From NCBI RefSeq assembly GCF_014652675.1, contig NZ_BMZG01000002.1, positions 62,001 through 126,000 of the forward strand: a stretch of 64,000 nt of DNA, in the 5' to 3' direction. This DNA is from Formosimonas limnophila. Lineage in GTDB: Bacteria; Pseudomonadota; Gammaproteobacteria; Burkholderiales; Burkholderiaceae. The position numbers were made by a program, and so were the translations under genes. Shown piece after piece: positions 1 to 8,085 of this stretch. Each line of letters begins with the position of its first letter. Within the stretch, counting starts at the first letter, position 1. A model generated the notes under the pieces. It was given only the letters and a program-made list of their open reading frames with translations. It ran no database searches and had not been told where the DNA came from.

Positions 1-2
1 TG

Positions 3-533
3 GTGCAGTTTGATGTCAAACCGACCGACAGCGTGGCGGTCATCGGCATTGGTGGTTTGGGACACATGGCGGTGCAGTTCTTGCACGCTTGGGGTTGCAA
101 AGTCACGGCTTTTACCTCCAGCGAAGCCAAAACGAAGGAAGCACTAGAGTTAGGCGCAGATGACACCATCAATTCACGCGACCCTGCGGCACTTTCGGCA
201 GCCGCTGGGCGATTTGATTACATCATTTCGACTGTGAACGTGAAGTTGGATTGGAACGCCTATGTGGGCACGCTCAAACCACGCGGGCGTTTGCACTTTG
301 TCGGCGCAACCTTAGAGCCATTGGATTTGAATGTATTCCCGCTGCTAATGGGACAACGCTCGGTATCAGGCTCGCCTGTCGGTAGCCCATCAACGATTGC
401 TAAAATGCTTGATTTTGCCAAACAGCATCAGATTAAACCCATGGTCGAGATGTTTGATTTCAAAGACATCAATGCAGCTATTGACCGCGTGCGCAGTGGC
501 CAAGCGCGTTATCGTGTGGTTTTGAAACGATAA
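3..533 (+). CDS. Zinc-type alcohol dehydrogenase, C-terminal part (cut by window edge)
   Basis: This is the NAD(P)-binding half of a medium-chain, zinc-dependent alcohol/aldehyde dehydrogenase. The frame is open from the first base of the window, so the catalytic zinc domain lies outside. The Rossmann signature GIGGLGHMAVQF is near the visible N-terminus, followed by the cofactor-side acidic/serine segment (TSSEAKTKEA) and a typical C-terminal tail with the arginine-rich RYRVVLKR ending. The overall look is of the cinnamyl-alcohol/YahK-like branch, which reduces aldehydes with NADPH, but the substrate cannot be read from this part. It is followed by a 331-base gap before argD and is probably an independent unit. 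Confidence 0.85.
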   Translation: MQFDVKPTDSVAVIGIGGLGHMAVQFLHAWGCKVTAFTSSEAKTKEALELGADDTINSRDPAALSAAAGRFDYIISTVNVKLDWNAYVGTLKPRGRLHFVGATLEPLDLNVFPLLMGQRSVSGSPVGSPSTIAKMLDFAKQHQIKPMVEMFDFKDINAAIDRVRSGQARYRVVLKR

Positions 534-695
534 CCTACCTTGATTTTTTCTGCTGTTTTTAGACAAAAATGAGTCTTAGGACTTGTTTTTGTTGGGTAAT
601 GTGATGTTGTTAAAATACTATTTTTGCTCAACCAGATGTTGGTTTTCTCTTTGCTGGTGAGGTGCAAAGCGGGCAAACAATTGATTAAATACGCG

Positions 696-763
696 TATCA
701 AATTAACGTGTTTTGGCTTTTAAATGACAATATCAAATTAAAACTATTTTTGTATCAAACTAA
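696..763. repeat. Three direct copies of TATCAAAYTAA upstream of argD
   Basis: Within the AT-rich gap between the alcohol dehydrogenase and argD (534-858) the 11-base word TATCAAATTAA occurs at 696-706 and 731-741. A one-base variant TATCAAACTAA is at 753-763. All three copies are in the same orientation and lie upstream of the -10 element at 787-792. They may be binding sites for an activator or repressor of argDF, but no known box (for example the ArgR box) is matched. The rest of the gap shows no convincing gene. Confidence 0.4.
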
Positions 764-786
764 ACGCCCCGCTACTCGAACTCCTT

Positions 787-833
787 TATAATAGAACCCG
801 ATTATTTCAATCAGGCGACCGATGCGTCGCCTG
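787..833 (+). promoter_or_regulatory. argD promoter -10 and 5'-leader hairpin
   Basis: A perfect TATAAT lies at 787-792; no good -35 is visible 16-18 bases upstream, so an activator may be needed. Transcription would start near 799. The leader then contains a perfect 8-bp stem, CAGGCGAC at 812-819 and GTCGCCTG at 826-833 with a 6-base loop, followed by a T-rich stretch (TTTCATTTCATTTTTTG) just before the argD ribosome site. It resembles a weak intrinsic terminator or an mRNA-stabilising hairpin. No leader peptide rich in arginine codons was found. Confidence 0.45.
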
Positions 834-864
834 TTTCATTTCATTTTTTGTTTAAGGAATGGTT

Positions 865-2073
865 GTGAGTATACCTTCGCCTGTGGAAGCATCCCATTTA
901 ATGCCCGTGTTTAGCCGTTTGCCTGTTGCATTTGCTTCGGGGCAAGGTGTGTGGTTGACTGATGTGAATGGGCAGTGGTATTTGGATGCGTTGTCGGGGA
1001 TTGCTGTTAATGGATTGGGCCACAATCATCCTCGATTGGTGGCGGCATTGCAACAGCAGGTGACGCAATTAATTCATGTGTCGAATTTGTATGATGTACC
1101 GCAACAGCATGAATTGGCCAATGCACTGGCCAAACGTGCAGGAATGTCACAGGTGTTTTTTGCCAATAGTGGTGCAGAAGCCAATGAAGGAGCCATCAAG
1201 CTGGCTCGATTGTTTGGCTTGCAACAAGGTCGTGAGAATGCAAAAATCATTGTGATGTCTGATGCATTTCATGGGCGCACAATGGCAACCTTAAGTGCCA
1301 CCGGTAATGAAAAGGTGCAAAAAGGTTTTGCGCCATTGGTAAGTGGTTTCGTCCGTGTGCCGTTCAATGATGTATCGGCGATTCGTGCATTGACCTCAGA
1401 CAAAGAAGTCACAGCCGTGATGCTTGAAGTGATTCAAGGTGAAGGCGGTATTCTGTGCTTGGCGGATGGGGCTTTGACTCAGATTAGACAAGTTTGTGAT
1501 GAAAACAACTGGTTGCTCATCATTGACGAGGTGCAAACTGGTGTGGCACGCACGGGTCGCTGGTTTGCTCATCAACATGAGGGTGTGACGCCAGATGTGA
1601 TGACGCTTGCCAAAGGCCTGGGTTCTGGTGTGCCTGTCGGTGCATTGTTGACGCACGACCGTGCAAATGATGTTTTTCACGTTGGTGCACATGGTACGAC
1701 GTTTGGTGGCAATCCTTTGGCGATGGCCGCTGGTTTGGCCACCTTGTCAGCGATTGAAGCTGAGGGGTTGTTGGACAATGCGCAGCGTCAAGGCGTGGCC
1801 ATACGCGATGGTTTGAGTGCAGCACTGGCTGATGAAATGTCAGCGGGTTTGATTATGGACATTCGTGGGCGTGGTTTGATGATTGGGATTGAGTTGGCTC
1901 GACCGTGCACAGAGTTGGTCAAGCAAGCTTTGGCTGTTGGTTTGCTGATTAATGTCACACACGATACGGTGGTGCGCTTATTGCCTCCGCTGATCATCAA
2001 TGATGAAGAGTCCGCTGAGCTGGTGCAACGATTGTCCTCGTTGATTAAAGTTTTTTTAAGTCGTGCATCTTAA
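865..2073 (+). CDS. argD: Acetylornithine aminotransferase
   Basis: A class III PLP aminotransferase that converts N-acetylglutamate semialdehyde to N-acetylornithine in arginine synthesis. Visible hallmarks: ANSGAEANE near residue 105, HGRTMATLSATG near 138-149, the PLP-ring aspartate in IIDEVQTG near 222 and the Schiff-base lysine in TLAKGLGSG near 250. The length (402 residues) is normal for the family. An ATG at 859 directly abuts the AAGGA at 854-858, whereas the in-frame GTG at 865 is spaced 6 bases from it, so GTG is preferred. argF follows after 34 bases, making an argD-argF unit. Class III family members overlap in substrate (GABA, succinylornithine), but the argF neighbour supports ArgD. 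Confidence 0.9.
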   Translation: MSIPSPVEASHLMPVFSRLPVAFASGQGVWLTDVNGQWYLDALSGIAVNGLGHNHPRLVAALQQQVTQLIHVSNLYDVPQQHELANALAKRAGMSQVFFANSGAEANEGAIKLARLFGLQQGRENAKIIVMSDAFHGRTMATLSATGNEKVQKGFAPLVSGFVRVPFNDVSAIRALTSDKEVTAVMLEVIQGEGGILCLADGALTQIRQVCDENNWLLIIDEVQTGVARTGRWFAHQHEGVTPDVMTLAKGLGSGVPVGALLTHDRANDVFHVGAHGTTFGGNPLAMAAGLATLSAIEAEGLLDNAQRQGVAIRDGLSAALADEMSAGLIMDIRGRGLMIGIELARPCTELVKQALAVGLLINVTHDTVVRLLPPLIINDEESAELVQRLSSLIKVFLSRAS

Positions 2074-2107
2074 TTTCTTTTTTATTTCATTAGCGTCACC
2101 TTAAATT

Positions 2108-3031
2108 ATGAACACACCGGTTAAACACTATCTACAATTTTCAGATTTCACAAAAGATGAATACGATTACATCATCAGCCGCACGACAGAGTTGAAGCGT
2201 CGTTTTAAGGCTTATGAAACATGGCATCCTTTGCACGACCGCACATTGGCGATGATTTTTGAGAAAAGCTCAACGCGCACACGCTTGTCGTTTGAAGCAG
2301 GAATTTTTCAATTGGGTGGTCATGCGGTGTATCTTAACACCAAGGACACGCAGCTTGGGCGCGGTGAGCCTGTCGAGGATGCGGCGCAGGTCATCTCGCG
2401 CATGACCGACATCATCATGATTCGCACGTTTGGACAGGACATCATTGAACGTTTTGCGGCGAATTCGCGTGTGCCTGTGATCAATGGTTTGACAAATGAA
2501 TACCATCCTTGCCAAGTGCTGGCCGACATTTATACCTATGTGGAAGAGCGGGGCGACATCACTGGTAAGACCGTTGCTTGGGTGGGGGACGCGAACAACA
2601 TGAGTTACACGTGGATTCAAGCGGCGCGTGTGTTGAATTTTCATTTGAACATCAGCACCCCCAAAGGTTATGAGCTTGATGACAAAATGATTTCAGAAGC
2701 AGACCGTCCGTTCTTCACGGTGTTTTCCAATCCTGCCGATGCGTGCCAAGGGGCGCACATCATCACGACCGATGTGTGGACCAGTATGGGTTATGAAGCC
2801 GAGAATGAAGTCCGCATGGCGGCATTCAAAGACTTTAAGGTGACGGCAGCGATGATGAAGTCAGCTGAGCCTGATGCCTTGTTTATGCACTGTTTGCCTG
2901 CACATCGTGGTGAGGAGGTGGATGCGGAAGTGATTGATGGTGCGCAAAGCGTGGTGTGGCAAGAAGCCGAGAACCGTTTGCATGTGCAAAAAGCGGTGAT
3001 GGAGTATTTGCTGCGCGGTCGCTTTGAGTAA
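2108..3031 (+). CDS. argF: Ornithine carbamoyltransferase
   Basis: Makes citrulline from ornithine and carbamoyl phosphate in arginine synthesis; a cytoplasmic trimer in the family. The carbamoyl-phosphate loop SSTRTR is at residues 54-59, the HPCQ motif near 132, the ornithine-side DVWTSMG near 225 and the HCLPAHRG motif near 265. The length of 307 residues is standard for an anabolic enzyme. It lies downstream of argD in the same direction and ends at a strong bidirectional terminator, so it probably is the last gene of the unit. Confidence 0.95.
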   Translation: MNTPVKHYLQFSDFTKDEYDYIISRTTELKRRFKAYETWHPLHDRTLAMIFEKSSTRTRLSFEAGIFQLGGHAVYLNTKDTQLGRGEPVEDAAQVISRMTDIIMIRTFGQDIIERFAANSRVPVINGLTNEYHPCQVLADIYTYVEERGDITGKTVAWVGDANNMSYTWIQAARVLNFHLNISTPKGYELDDKMISEADRPFFTVFSNPADACQGAHIITTDVWTSMGYEAENEVRMAAFKDFKVTAAMMKSAEPDALFMHCLPAHRGEEVDAEVIDGAQSVVWQEAENRLHVQKAVMEYLLRGRFE

Positions 3032-3059
3032 TGCTTTGACGGCAAGATACGTTAATTAA

Positions 3060-3090
3060 AAATGCCTGCTTTACATCAAAGCAGGCATTT
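3060..3090. terminator. Bidirectional terminator between argF and the LysE/ArgO-type gene
   Basis: A perfect 13-bp stem (AAATGCCTGCTTT at 3060-3072, its complement at 3078-3090) with a 5-base loop. It is A-rich on the left and T-rich on the right, so it can end transcription of both convergent genes. Confidence 0.85.
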
Positions 3091-3092
3091 TC

Positions 3093-3713
3093 TTATGCAG
3101 CAACCAGTGGCATGGTCCAAATTTTATAGGCGATGGTCCACATGATGATGCCAATCACGCACTCCAATATCACCCAAGTTTTCGATTTGGCAAACAGTGG
3201 TGTGAGCAGGCGTGCACCAAACCCCAGAGACAAAAACCAGACAAATGATGCGGTAGAAGCTCCTAGCGCATAATAAAAATGGTTCGGTGTGTATTGTGCG
3301 CCTATGCTGCCAATGAGCAAAAAAGTGTCCAAATAAACGTGTGGGTTGAGTAACGTAAAACCAAGGCAAGTCAAGACAGCTGCCTTTAGAGAAATATTTT
3401 GTGCCAAAGGTGCATCGGCATTGGGTTGCGCATGATGATAGGCGTTATAAAACGCGCGCGCGCCATAAAACAGTAAAAAAGCGACGCCGATATAGCGCAC
3501 AACATTTAATGCCGTTGGGTTACTGGTGAAAGTCGCACCAGCGAATGCCACACCCAGTACGATTAAAATGGCATCCATGGTGGCGCATAGAAGAGCGACA
3601 GGCAATACATGCTGCTTTAATAGGCCGAGTTTGAGGACGTAGGCATTTTGTGCGCCGATTGGGATGATGAGGCTGAGCCCCATGAAAAAACCAGCAATGA
3701 TGGCTACTGTCAT
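3093..3713 (-). CDS. argO: LysE/ArgO family amino-acid exporter
   Basis: An inner-membrane exporter of basic amino acids. The N-terminal family signature PIGAQNAYVLKLGL sits at residues 17-30, and about six hydrophobic segments fill the 206 residues. It is convergent with argD-argF, so biosynthesis and export of arginine-type amino acids are side by side. Its start overlaps the end of the upstream reductase gene by 4 bases (ATGA), which indicates translational coupling. Family members export arginine (ArgO) or lysine/arginine (LysE); the exact substrate is inferred from context only. No LysG/ArgP regulator is adjacent. Confidence 0.8.
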   Translation of the reverse strand: MTVAIIAGFFMGLSLIIPIGAQNAYVLKLGLLKQHVLPVALLCATMDAILIVLGVAFAGATFTSNPTALNVVRYIGVAFLLFYGARAFYNAYHHAQPNADAPLAQNISLKAAVLTCLGFTLLNPHVYLDTFLLIGSIGAQYTPNHFYYALGASTASFVWFLSLGFGARLLTPLFAKSKTWVILECVIGIIMWTIAYKIWTMPLVAA

Positions 3714-4747
3714 TTATTGTCTTTCTTGCTTTTGTCTGCTGCACTGAGAAAGGCGTCGGAGAAGAAAGAGTTTTCGGCCAGATTGCGTTCTTGGGTAAAT
3801 GCCTCATGTGCGGCACGAACCATGACGGGCGCACCACATGCGTAGATGTCGTGCTCAGACAAGTCGGCAAAATCATCCATAACCGCTTGATGAACCATGC
3901 CTGTGCGACCTTGCCAATTGTCTTCTGGAAGGGCATCTGAAATCACGGGGATGTACTTGAAGTTCGGGATGTCTCGCGCCCATTGTTCTGCTAACTCATT
4001 GAGGTACAAATCATGAGGGCGACGCACTCCCCAGTAGAAACTAATGGGGCGAATGATGTAGTTGGCTTGCATTTCTTCAACAATGGCTTTGATGGGTGCA
4101 AAGCCTGTACCTGAAGCCAAGAATATTAAATCTTTACCCGAGTCTTGTAAAAAAAACGTACCCAAAGGTCCTTCGACCCTCAGAATATCACGCTCTTTCA
4201 TTGATGAAAATAACTGATCTGTGAATACACCGCCGGGCATGTGGCGGATGTGCAGCTCTAAAACTTTGTCATTGACACGAGGTGCACAAGCCATTGAGTA
4301 GCTGCGGCGCGTACCATCACGCAAAATGAAATCAATGTATTGACCGCCGCGATACTCAAAAACATCATTCGCGGGTAGTTGTAAATCCACCAACATGATG
4401 TCGCCTGCCTCGGTGGCGCGTTTCATCGATAGGATTCGTGTGGGTAGTTTCTTGATAGGGTAAGTGCCCGCAGAAATTACTCGTGCTTCAATGGTCACAT
4501 CAGAGGTGACCGTGGTGTGGCAGAGTAAGGCGACACCCGCTGCTTTTTCGTCGTCAGTGATGGCATTACTTCGATCATCGTGCACCACATCACCATTCAC
4601 AATGACGGATTTGCATGAGCCGCACGCGCCATCTTTACAGCCATAGGGCAGCACAACATTGGCGCGCAGTGCTGCATCAAGAATGGTTTCAGAGGCTTCG
4701 ATGGGAAATGTGTCGTTTGAAGGCAATACAGTGATGGTGTGGGTCAT
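3710..4747 (-). CDS. 2Fe-2S/FAD NAD(P)H oxidoreductase (CDP-6-deoxyglucoseen-reductase-like)
   Basis: A three-domain electron-transfer protein of 345 residues. It has an N-terminal plant-type ferredoxin domain with cysteines 37, 42, 45 and 76 (CX4CX2C...C), an FAD-binding ferredoxin-reductase domain with the RRSYSMA motif near 167, and an NAD-binding domain with ASGTGFAPIKA near 230. Burkholderiales genomes usually carry such a gene annotated after AscD, but no dideoxysugar genes are nearby here. Its true job is therefore probably electron supply to an unidentified oxygenase or reductase. It is coupled by a 4-base overlap to the exporter gene. The cofactor assignment is well supported; the substrate is not. 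Confidence 0.8.
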   Translation of the reverse strand: MTHTITVLPSNDTFPIEASETILDAALRANVVLPYGCKDGACGSCKSVIVNGDVVHDDRSNAITDDEKAAGVALLCHTTVTSDVTIEARVISAGTYPIKKLPTRILSMKRATEAGDIMLVDLQLPANDVFEYRGGQYIDFILRDGTRRSYSMACAPRVNDKVLELHIRHMPGGVFTDQLFSSMKERDILRVEGPLGTFFLQDSGKDLIFLASGTGFAPIKAIVEEMQANYIIRPISFYWGVRRPHDLYLNELAEQWARDIPNFKYIPVISDALPEDNWQGRTGMVHQAVMDDFADLSEHDIYACGAPVMVRAAHEAFTQERNLAENSFFSDAFLSAADKSKKDNK

Positions 4748-4798
4748 GATGAGGGAGAATGGGTTGAAAATTTAGTCCGACATTGTACCATTCGAGGC

Positions 4799-4829
4799 AA
4801 AAAAAGCCCAGCATCGTGAGAGGCTGGGC
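4799..4829 (-). terminator. dadA terminator
   Basis: Read on the minus strand, GCCCAGC and GCTGGGC form a 7-bp stem with a 10-base loop, followed by a run of seven T. It lies 87 bases past the dadA stop codon. A second AT-rich stem (TTCTCTTTT/AAAAGAGAA, 4833-4854) lies between the two. Confidence 0.8.
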
Positions 4830-4915
4830 AAATTCTCTTTTTGGTAAAAGAGAAGAGGGTTTGGCTGCATGTTTTTGGCGCAAGCAAAAACACACAAAAT
4901 GTATGAGGTATTAGT

Positions 4916-6181
4916 TTACTCGTTTTTGTAACGAGAGATATTTAAATCAGCAGATTCGATGTCAGGGGTTTTTGCGCTCATCAAGTCTGCCACAACTCGT
5001 GCGGAGCCGCAAGCCATCGTCCAGCCGAGCGTGCCGTGACCTGCGTTCAGCCAAAGGTTTTTGATAGGAGTTTCGCCAATGATCGGTGTCGAATCTGGTG
5101 TAACAGGGCGAAGACCAGTCCAAAAACTTGCTGCTTTTGTATCGCCCGCATTCGGGTACAAGTCGTTGATCACCATTTCGAGTGTTTCGCGTCGTGAAGC
5201 AATCAGGCTTTTGTCGTAGCCACGTAATTCGGCCATGCCGCCGACCCGAATGCGGTTATCAAAACGAGTGACGGCAACTTTATACGTTTCGTCCAGCACT
5301 GTAGATTGTGGGGCGCGGGATTCATCAATGATGGGCAGTGTGATTGAGTAACCTTTGATGGGGTATATCGGCACATCAAGTTGACCCTTTAACAACAGAG
5401 GTGTGTAGACGCCCAGTGTGCACAAAACCGCATCAGCAGACAGCACTTCGTTACTACAGCGAACGCCTGTGACGGTTGCGGTGCTGGCGTTGTCAATCAC
5501 CAAGTCTGTAATTGTGGTGTTGAATTTAAATTGCACGCCGATGGATTGGCATAAATCTGTTAAATGCTCAGTGAATAGCTGGCAATCACCCGTTTCGTCA
5601 TTGGGTAAGCGTAATCCGCCCACGAGTGGCACTCGGCTATTGGCCAGTGCAGGTTCGGCATTCAGGAGTGTTTTTGAGTCCAGTAATTCGTAAGGCACGC
5701 CAAGCTCTTGCAGTACCTTGATGTCTTTCTCTGCGGCGTCGAGCTGTGTCTCCGAGCGAAAGACCTGAGTAGTACCTTGTTCGCGGCCTTCGTACGCAAT
5801 GCCTGTTTGAGCACGCAGCTCAATCAGCATGTCACGCGAGTATTCAGCGAGGCGCACCATACGTGATTTATTGCGGGTGTAGTGTGCTTCGTCGCAGTTT
5901 TTTAGCATGGATAGCATCCATTTCACCTGACCGAGCGTCCAGTCTGGTCGTATAGTGAGCGGTGAATTTTTGGCAAACATCCACCTCATGGCTTTGGCTG
6001 GAATGCCGGGCGCTGCCCATGGTGAAGCATAACCTGGTGAAATTTGCCCCGCGTTCGCAAAGCTGGTGTCTAAGGCCGAACCAGAGTGGCGGTCAATCAC
6101 AGTGACCTGATGTCCTTGCTTTGCCAAATAATACGCACTCGTGACTCCAATGACGCCACTGCCCAATACGATGATGTTCAT
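4916..6181 (-). CDS. dadA: D-amino-acid dehydrogenase small subunit
   Basis: An FAD-dependent, membrane-associated dehydrogenase that oxidises D-amino acids (classically D-alanine) to 2-oxo acids and feeds electrons to the respiratory chain. The dinucleotide-binding motif GSGVIG is at residues 7-12 ([16 protein letters not shown]), and the C-terminal FAD motif lies around [15 protein letters not shown]. With the ATG at 6181 the protein has 421 residues, the usual family length. A longer frame from 6250 adds 23 residues ahead of the Rossmann strand and is unlikely. It is divergent from an Lrp-family gene, a common arrangement for dad loci. No alanine racemase gene (dadX) is adjacent. Confidence 0.88.
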   Translation of the reverse strand: MNIIVLGSGVIGVTSAYYLAKQGHQVTVIDRHSGSALDTSFANAGQISPGYASPWAAPGIPAKAMRWMFAKNSPLTIRPDWTLGQVKWMLSMLKNCDEAHYTRNKSRMVRLAEYSRDMLIELRAQTGIAYEGREQGTTQVFRSETQLDAAEKDIKVLQELGVPYELLDSKTLLNAEPALANSRVPLVGGLRLPNDETGDCQLFTEHLTDLCQSIGVQFKFNTTITDLVIDNASTATVTGVRCSNEVLSADAVLCTLGVYTPLLLKGQLDVPIYPIKGYSITLPIIDESRAPQSTVLDETYKVAVTRFDNRIRVGGMAELRGYDKSLIASRRETLEMVINDLYPNAGDTKAASFWTGLRPVTPDSTPIIGETPIKNLWLNAGHGTLGWTMACGSARVVADLMSAKTPDIESADLNISRYKNE

Positions 6182-6391
6182 GGTTGTTCCAATTGGTGAT
6201 GCGGTTTTTTGCATGAGTTGGAAATTTCCCAACGTGTTCATAAAAACCACAAGCTCTACGATAGTTTTTGCTATGATATTAAAAATTTGTTAGAATTACT
6301 TACTGAAGAAAATACAGAAAAAGCAAAAACCTACTTTTTCTTGGCTTTTACTCGTTTTCTTAATGATTAATTTGAAAATGATTGGTGTTTT
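6182..6391. promoter_or_regulatory. Divergent dadA-lrp control region
   Basis: 210 AT-rich bases separate the two divergent starts. Family knowledge makes this the likely binding region for the neighbouring Lrp-type protein, whose sites are long and degenerate. I could not define individual boxes or a clear -35/-10 pair. Confidence 0.45.
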
Positions 6392-6907
6392 ATGCGCGTA
6401 GAAAAAAAAACCAGCAAAACCTTGGACAAAATTGACCGCCGTATCCTCAGCATACTCCAAAATGATGGACGCATCGTCATGACCGATTTGGCTGAGCAGG
6501 TTGGCTTGTCACTCACCCCTTGTATTGAGCGGGTGCGCCGACTAGAGCGTGAGGGCATTATTATGGGCTATCATGCACGCTTAAATCCGCGTGAGCTTGG
6601 GGCGTCTTTGTTGGTGTTTGTTGAAATCAGTTTAAAAGACATGGCCAACGGCAAGTTCGAAGAGTTCCGTCGTGGTGTGCTCGAGGTCGAGCAGGTGCAA
6701 GAGTGCCACCTCGTCTCTGGCGACTTCGATTACCTAATTAAGGCACGTATTCGTGAAATGAGCGAATACCGTCAATTACTTGATGTGCTTTTGCGCTTAC
6801 CGGGTGTGGCCAACTCAAAAAGTTATGTGGTGATGGAAGAAGTGAAGGAGACTTTGTCTTTGTCCCTTAATCAATCTGCCACTGGTTCCCCCATGATGCA
6901 GGCGTGA
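6392..6907 (+). CDS. lrp: Lrp/AsnC family transcription regulator
   Basis: A leucine-responsive type regulator of 171 residues. The N-terminal winged helix-turn-helix (LDKIDRRILSILQNDGRI ... LAEQVGLSLTPCIERVRRLE) is followed by the RAM effector-binding domain (GFDY-like segment LVSGDFDYLIKARI, then LPGVANSKSYVVMEEVKE). Proteins with this sequence pattern next to dadA usually control the D-amino-acid dehydrogenase operon in response to alanine or leucine. That role is inferred from the divergent position; the DNA-binding class is clear. Confidence 0.88.
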   Translation: MRVEKKTSKTLDKIDRRILSILQNDGRIVMTDLAEQVGLSLTPCIERVRRLEREGIIMGYHARLNPRELGASLLVFVEISLKDMANGKFEEFRRGVLEVEQVQECHLVSGDFDYLIKARIREMSEYRQLLDVLLRLPGVANSKSYVVMEEVKETLSLSLNQSATGSPMMQA

Positions 6908-6919
6908 TGTGTGTATTTC

Positions 6920-6949
6920 TTGCACAAATTGATAAAAAATCAGTATAAT
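6920..6949 (+). promoter_or_regulatory. Promoter of the rpsP operon
   Basis: TTGCAC at 6920-6925 and a perfect TATAAT at 6944-6949 are separated by 18 bases, about 110 bases ahead of the rpsP start. This fits a strong sigma70 promoter for a ribosomal-protein operon. Confidence 0.6.
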
Positions 6950-7062
6950 ACCGAGTTTACAAGTTTATTCTCGTTGAATGTCGTGTCCCATTTGGCGAGG
7001 TTTTTAGAAGTAGTTGAGTGAATATTGATGTTCAACATTCATTAAAGATTAAAGGAATTAAC

Positions 7063-7308
7063 ATGGTAGTGATTCGTATGGCTCGCGGCGGTTCTAAAAA
7101 GCGTCCTTTTTTTAACATCGTGGCAGCTGATTCACGCAACCGTCGTGACGGTCGTTACATCGAGCGCGTTGGTTTTTATAACCCACTCGCCGCTGAAGGT
7201 GTCGAAGGTTTGCGTATCGCCGCAGATCGTTTGGCTTACTGGCAAGGCGTTGGTGCTCAATTGAGCCCAGCAGTTGCTCGTTTGGTCAAAACAGTTAAAC
7301 CAGCTTAA
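7063..7308 (+). CDS. rpsP: 30S ribosomal protein S16
   Basis: A small-subunit ribosomal protein that binds 16S rRNA during assembly. The 81-residue sequence has the S16 pattern [14 protein letters not shown] followed by [22 protein letters not shown]. The ATG at 7063 is preceded by AAAGGAA at a good distance; a frame running upstream to a GTG at 7018 would add 15 residues not expected in S16. It is the first gene of the conserved rpsP-rimM-trmD-rplS group. Confidence 0.97.
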   Translation: MVVIRMARGGSKKRPFFNIVAADSRNRRDGRYIERVGFYNPLAAEGVEGLRIAADRLAYWQGVGAQLSPAVARLVKTVKPA

Positions 7309-7315
7309 TTAAAGC

Positions 7316-7912
7316 ATGGTGGCGTTTAAACCAAAGCGTGCAGCACAAGCAGCACGCGATACACAAAACGTCAGCACTCCAAACGATTTAATCGTCGTCG
7401 CCCGCTTAGGTGTGGCGTATGGCGTGAAGGGATGGATTAAAATCCATCCCTTTTCGCATTCGCCTGATGCGTTAGAGAACGCGGGGGTTTGGTGGCTGGC
7501 TCCGTATTTGCCGAATCAAACTGATGTGCCTTTGTCTGCGTGGCAGGCGGTTGAGGTGCAAACGATTAAACCTCACAGTGATGAATGGGTGGCGGTGTTT
7601 GCTGATTGGGATGACCGAAGTATTGCAGAGAACCACAAAGGCTGGCAGGTCGCGGTTTCTCGTGCTGACTTTCCGAACACGGATGACAATGAGTTCTACT
7701 GGGTTGACTTGATTGGGGCGACAGTGGTGAATCACGCTGGTGTGACGCTCGGTGTGCTACAAGGTTTGCTCGAATCCGCCGCACATCCTGTGATGCAAAT
7801 CACGGGTGAGGGCGGTGAGTATTTGATTCCATTTGTTGGCGCGTTTGTCGGTGAGGTTGATACAACAGCGAAAATCGTCAATGTTGAATGGGATGTGGAC
7901 GCGACAGCCTGA
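7316..7912 (+). CDS. rimM: 16S rRNA processing protein RimM
   Basis: An assembly factor for the 30S head that binds S19. The N-terminal RimM beta-barrel (VVARLGVAYGVKGWIKIHPFS) and the C-terminal PRC-barrel (FYWVDLIGATVVNHAGVTLGVLQGLLE ... YLIPFVGAFVGEVD) are both visible in 198 residues. It begins 7 bases after the rpsP stop. Its N-terminal ~20 residues are lysine/alanine-rich and precede the usual domain start, so an internal start is possible. Confidence 0.93.
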   Translation: MVAFKPKRAAQAARDTQNVSTPNDLIVVARLGVAYGVKGWIKIHPFSHSPDALENAGVWWLAPYLPNQTDVPLSAWQAVEVQTIKPHSDEWVAVFADWDDRSIAENHKGWQVAVSRADFPNTDDNEFYWVDLIGATVVNHAGVTLGVLQGLLESAAHPVMQITGEGGEYLIPFVGAFVGEVDTTAKIVNVEWDVDATA

Positions 7913-7943
7913 TGTTCTCTGAGTGTTTCGCTCGTTGTGATGT

Positions 7944-7967
7944 GGAGACGCGATTTATCGCGTTTTC
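7944..7967. repeat. Dispersed palindrome, copy 1 (rimM-trmD gap)
   Basis: GTGGAGACGCGATTTATCGCGT runs from 7942. ACGCGAT (7948-7954) and ATCGCGT (7957-7963) pair around TT and are followed by TTTTC. The same sequence, with a longer perfect stem, recurs after asd at 61541-61562. In this gap (7913-8085) it could cause partial termination ahead of trmD. Confidence 0.55.
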
Positions 7968-8085
7968 TGTTTTTTGCGGCAGGCTTTAATTGGTTTGAAT
8001 GTGGTGATTGACTTCTCCACGTTTTTGTATCAGAACCTTATCAGCATTGATGGTTTGGTGATGCACATTGATTCGTTAGGTAAGT

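Noticed and set aside
822-865. Leader peptide ahead of argD (frame starting ATGCGTCGC)
   Set aside because: The frame has only two early arginine codons, runs into argD without a stop near the hairpin, and lacks a ribosome site.
1396-1825. Antisense frames within argD
   Set aside because: They are shadows of a well-conserved gene with no ribosome sites; the same reasoning was applied to the many antisense frames inside valS, pepA, pgaB, leuC and others.
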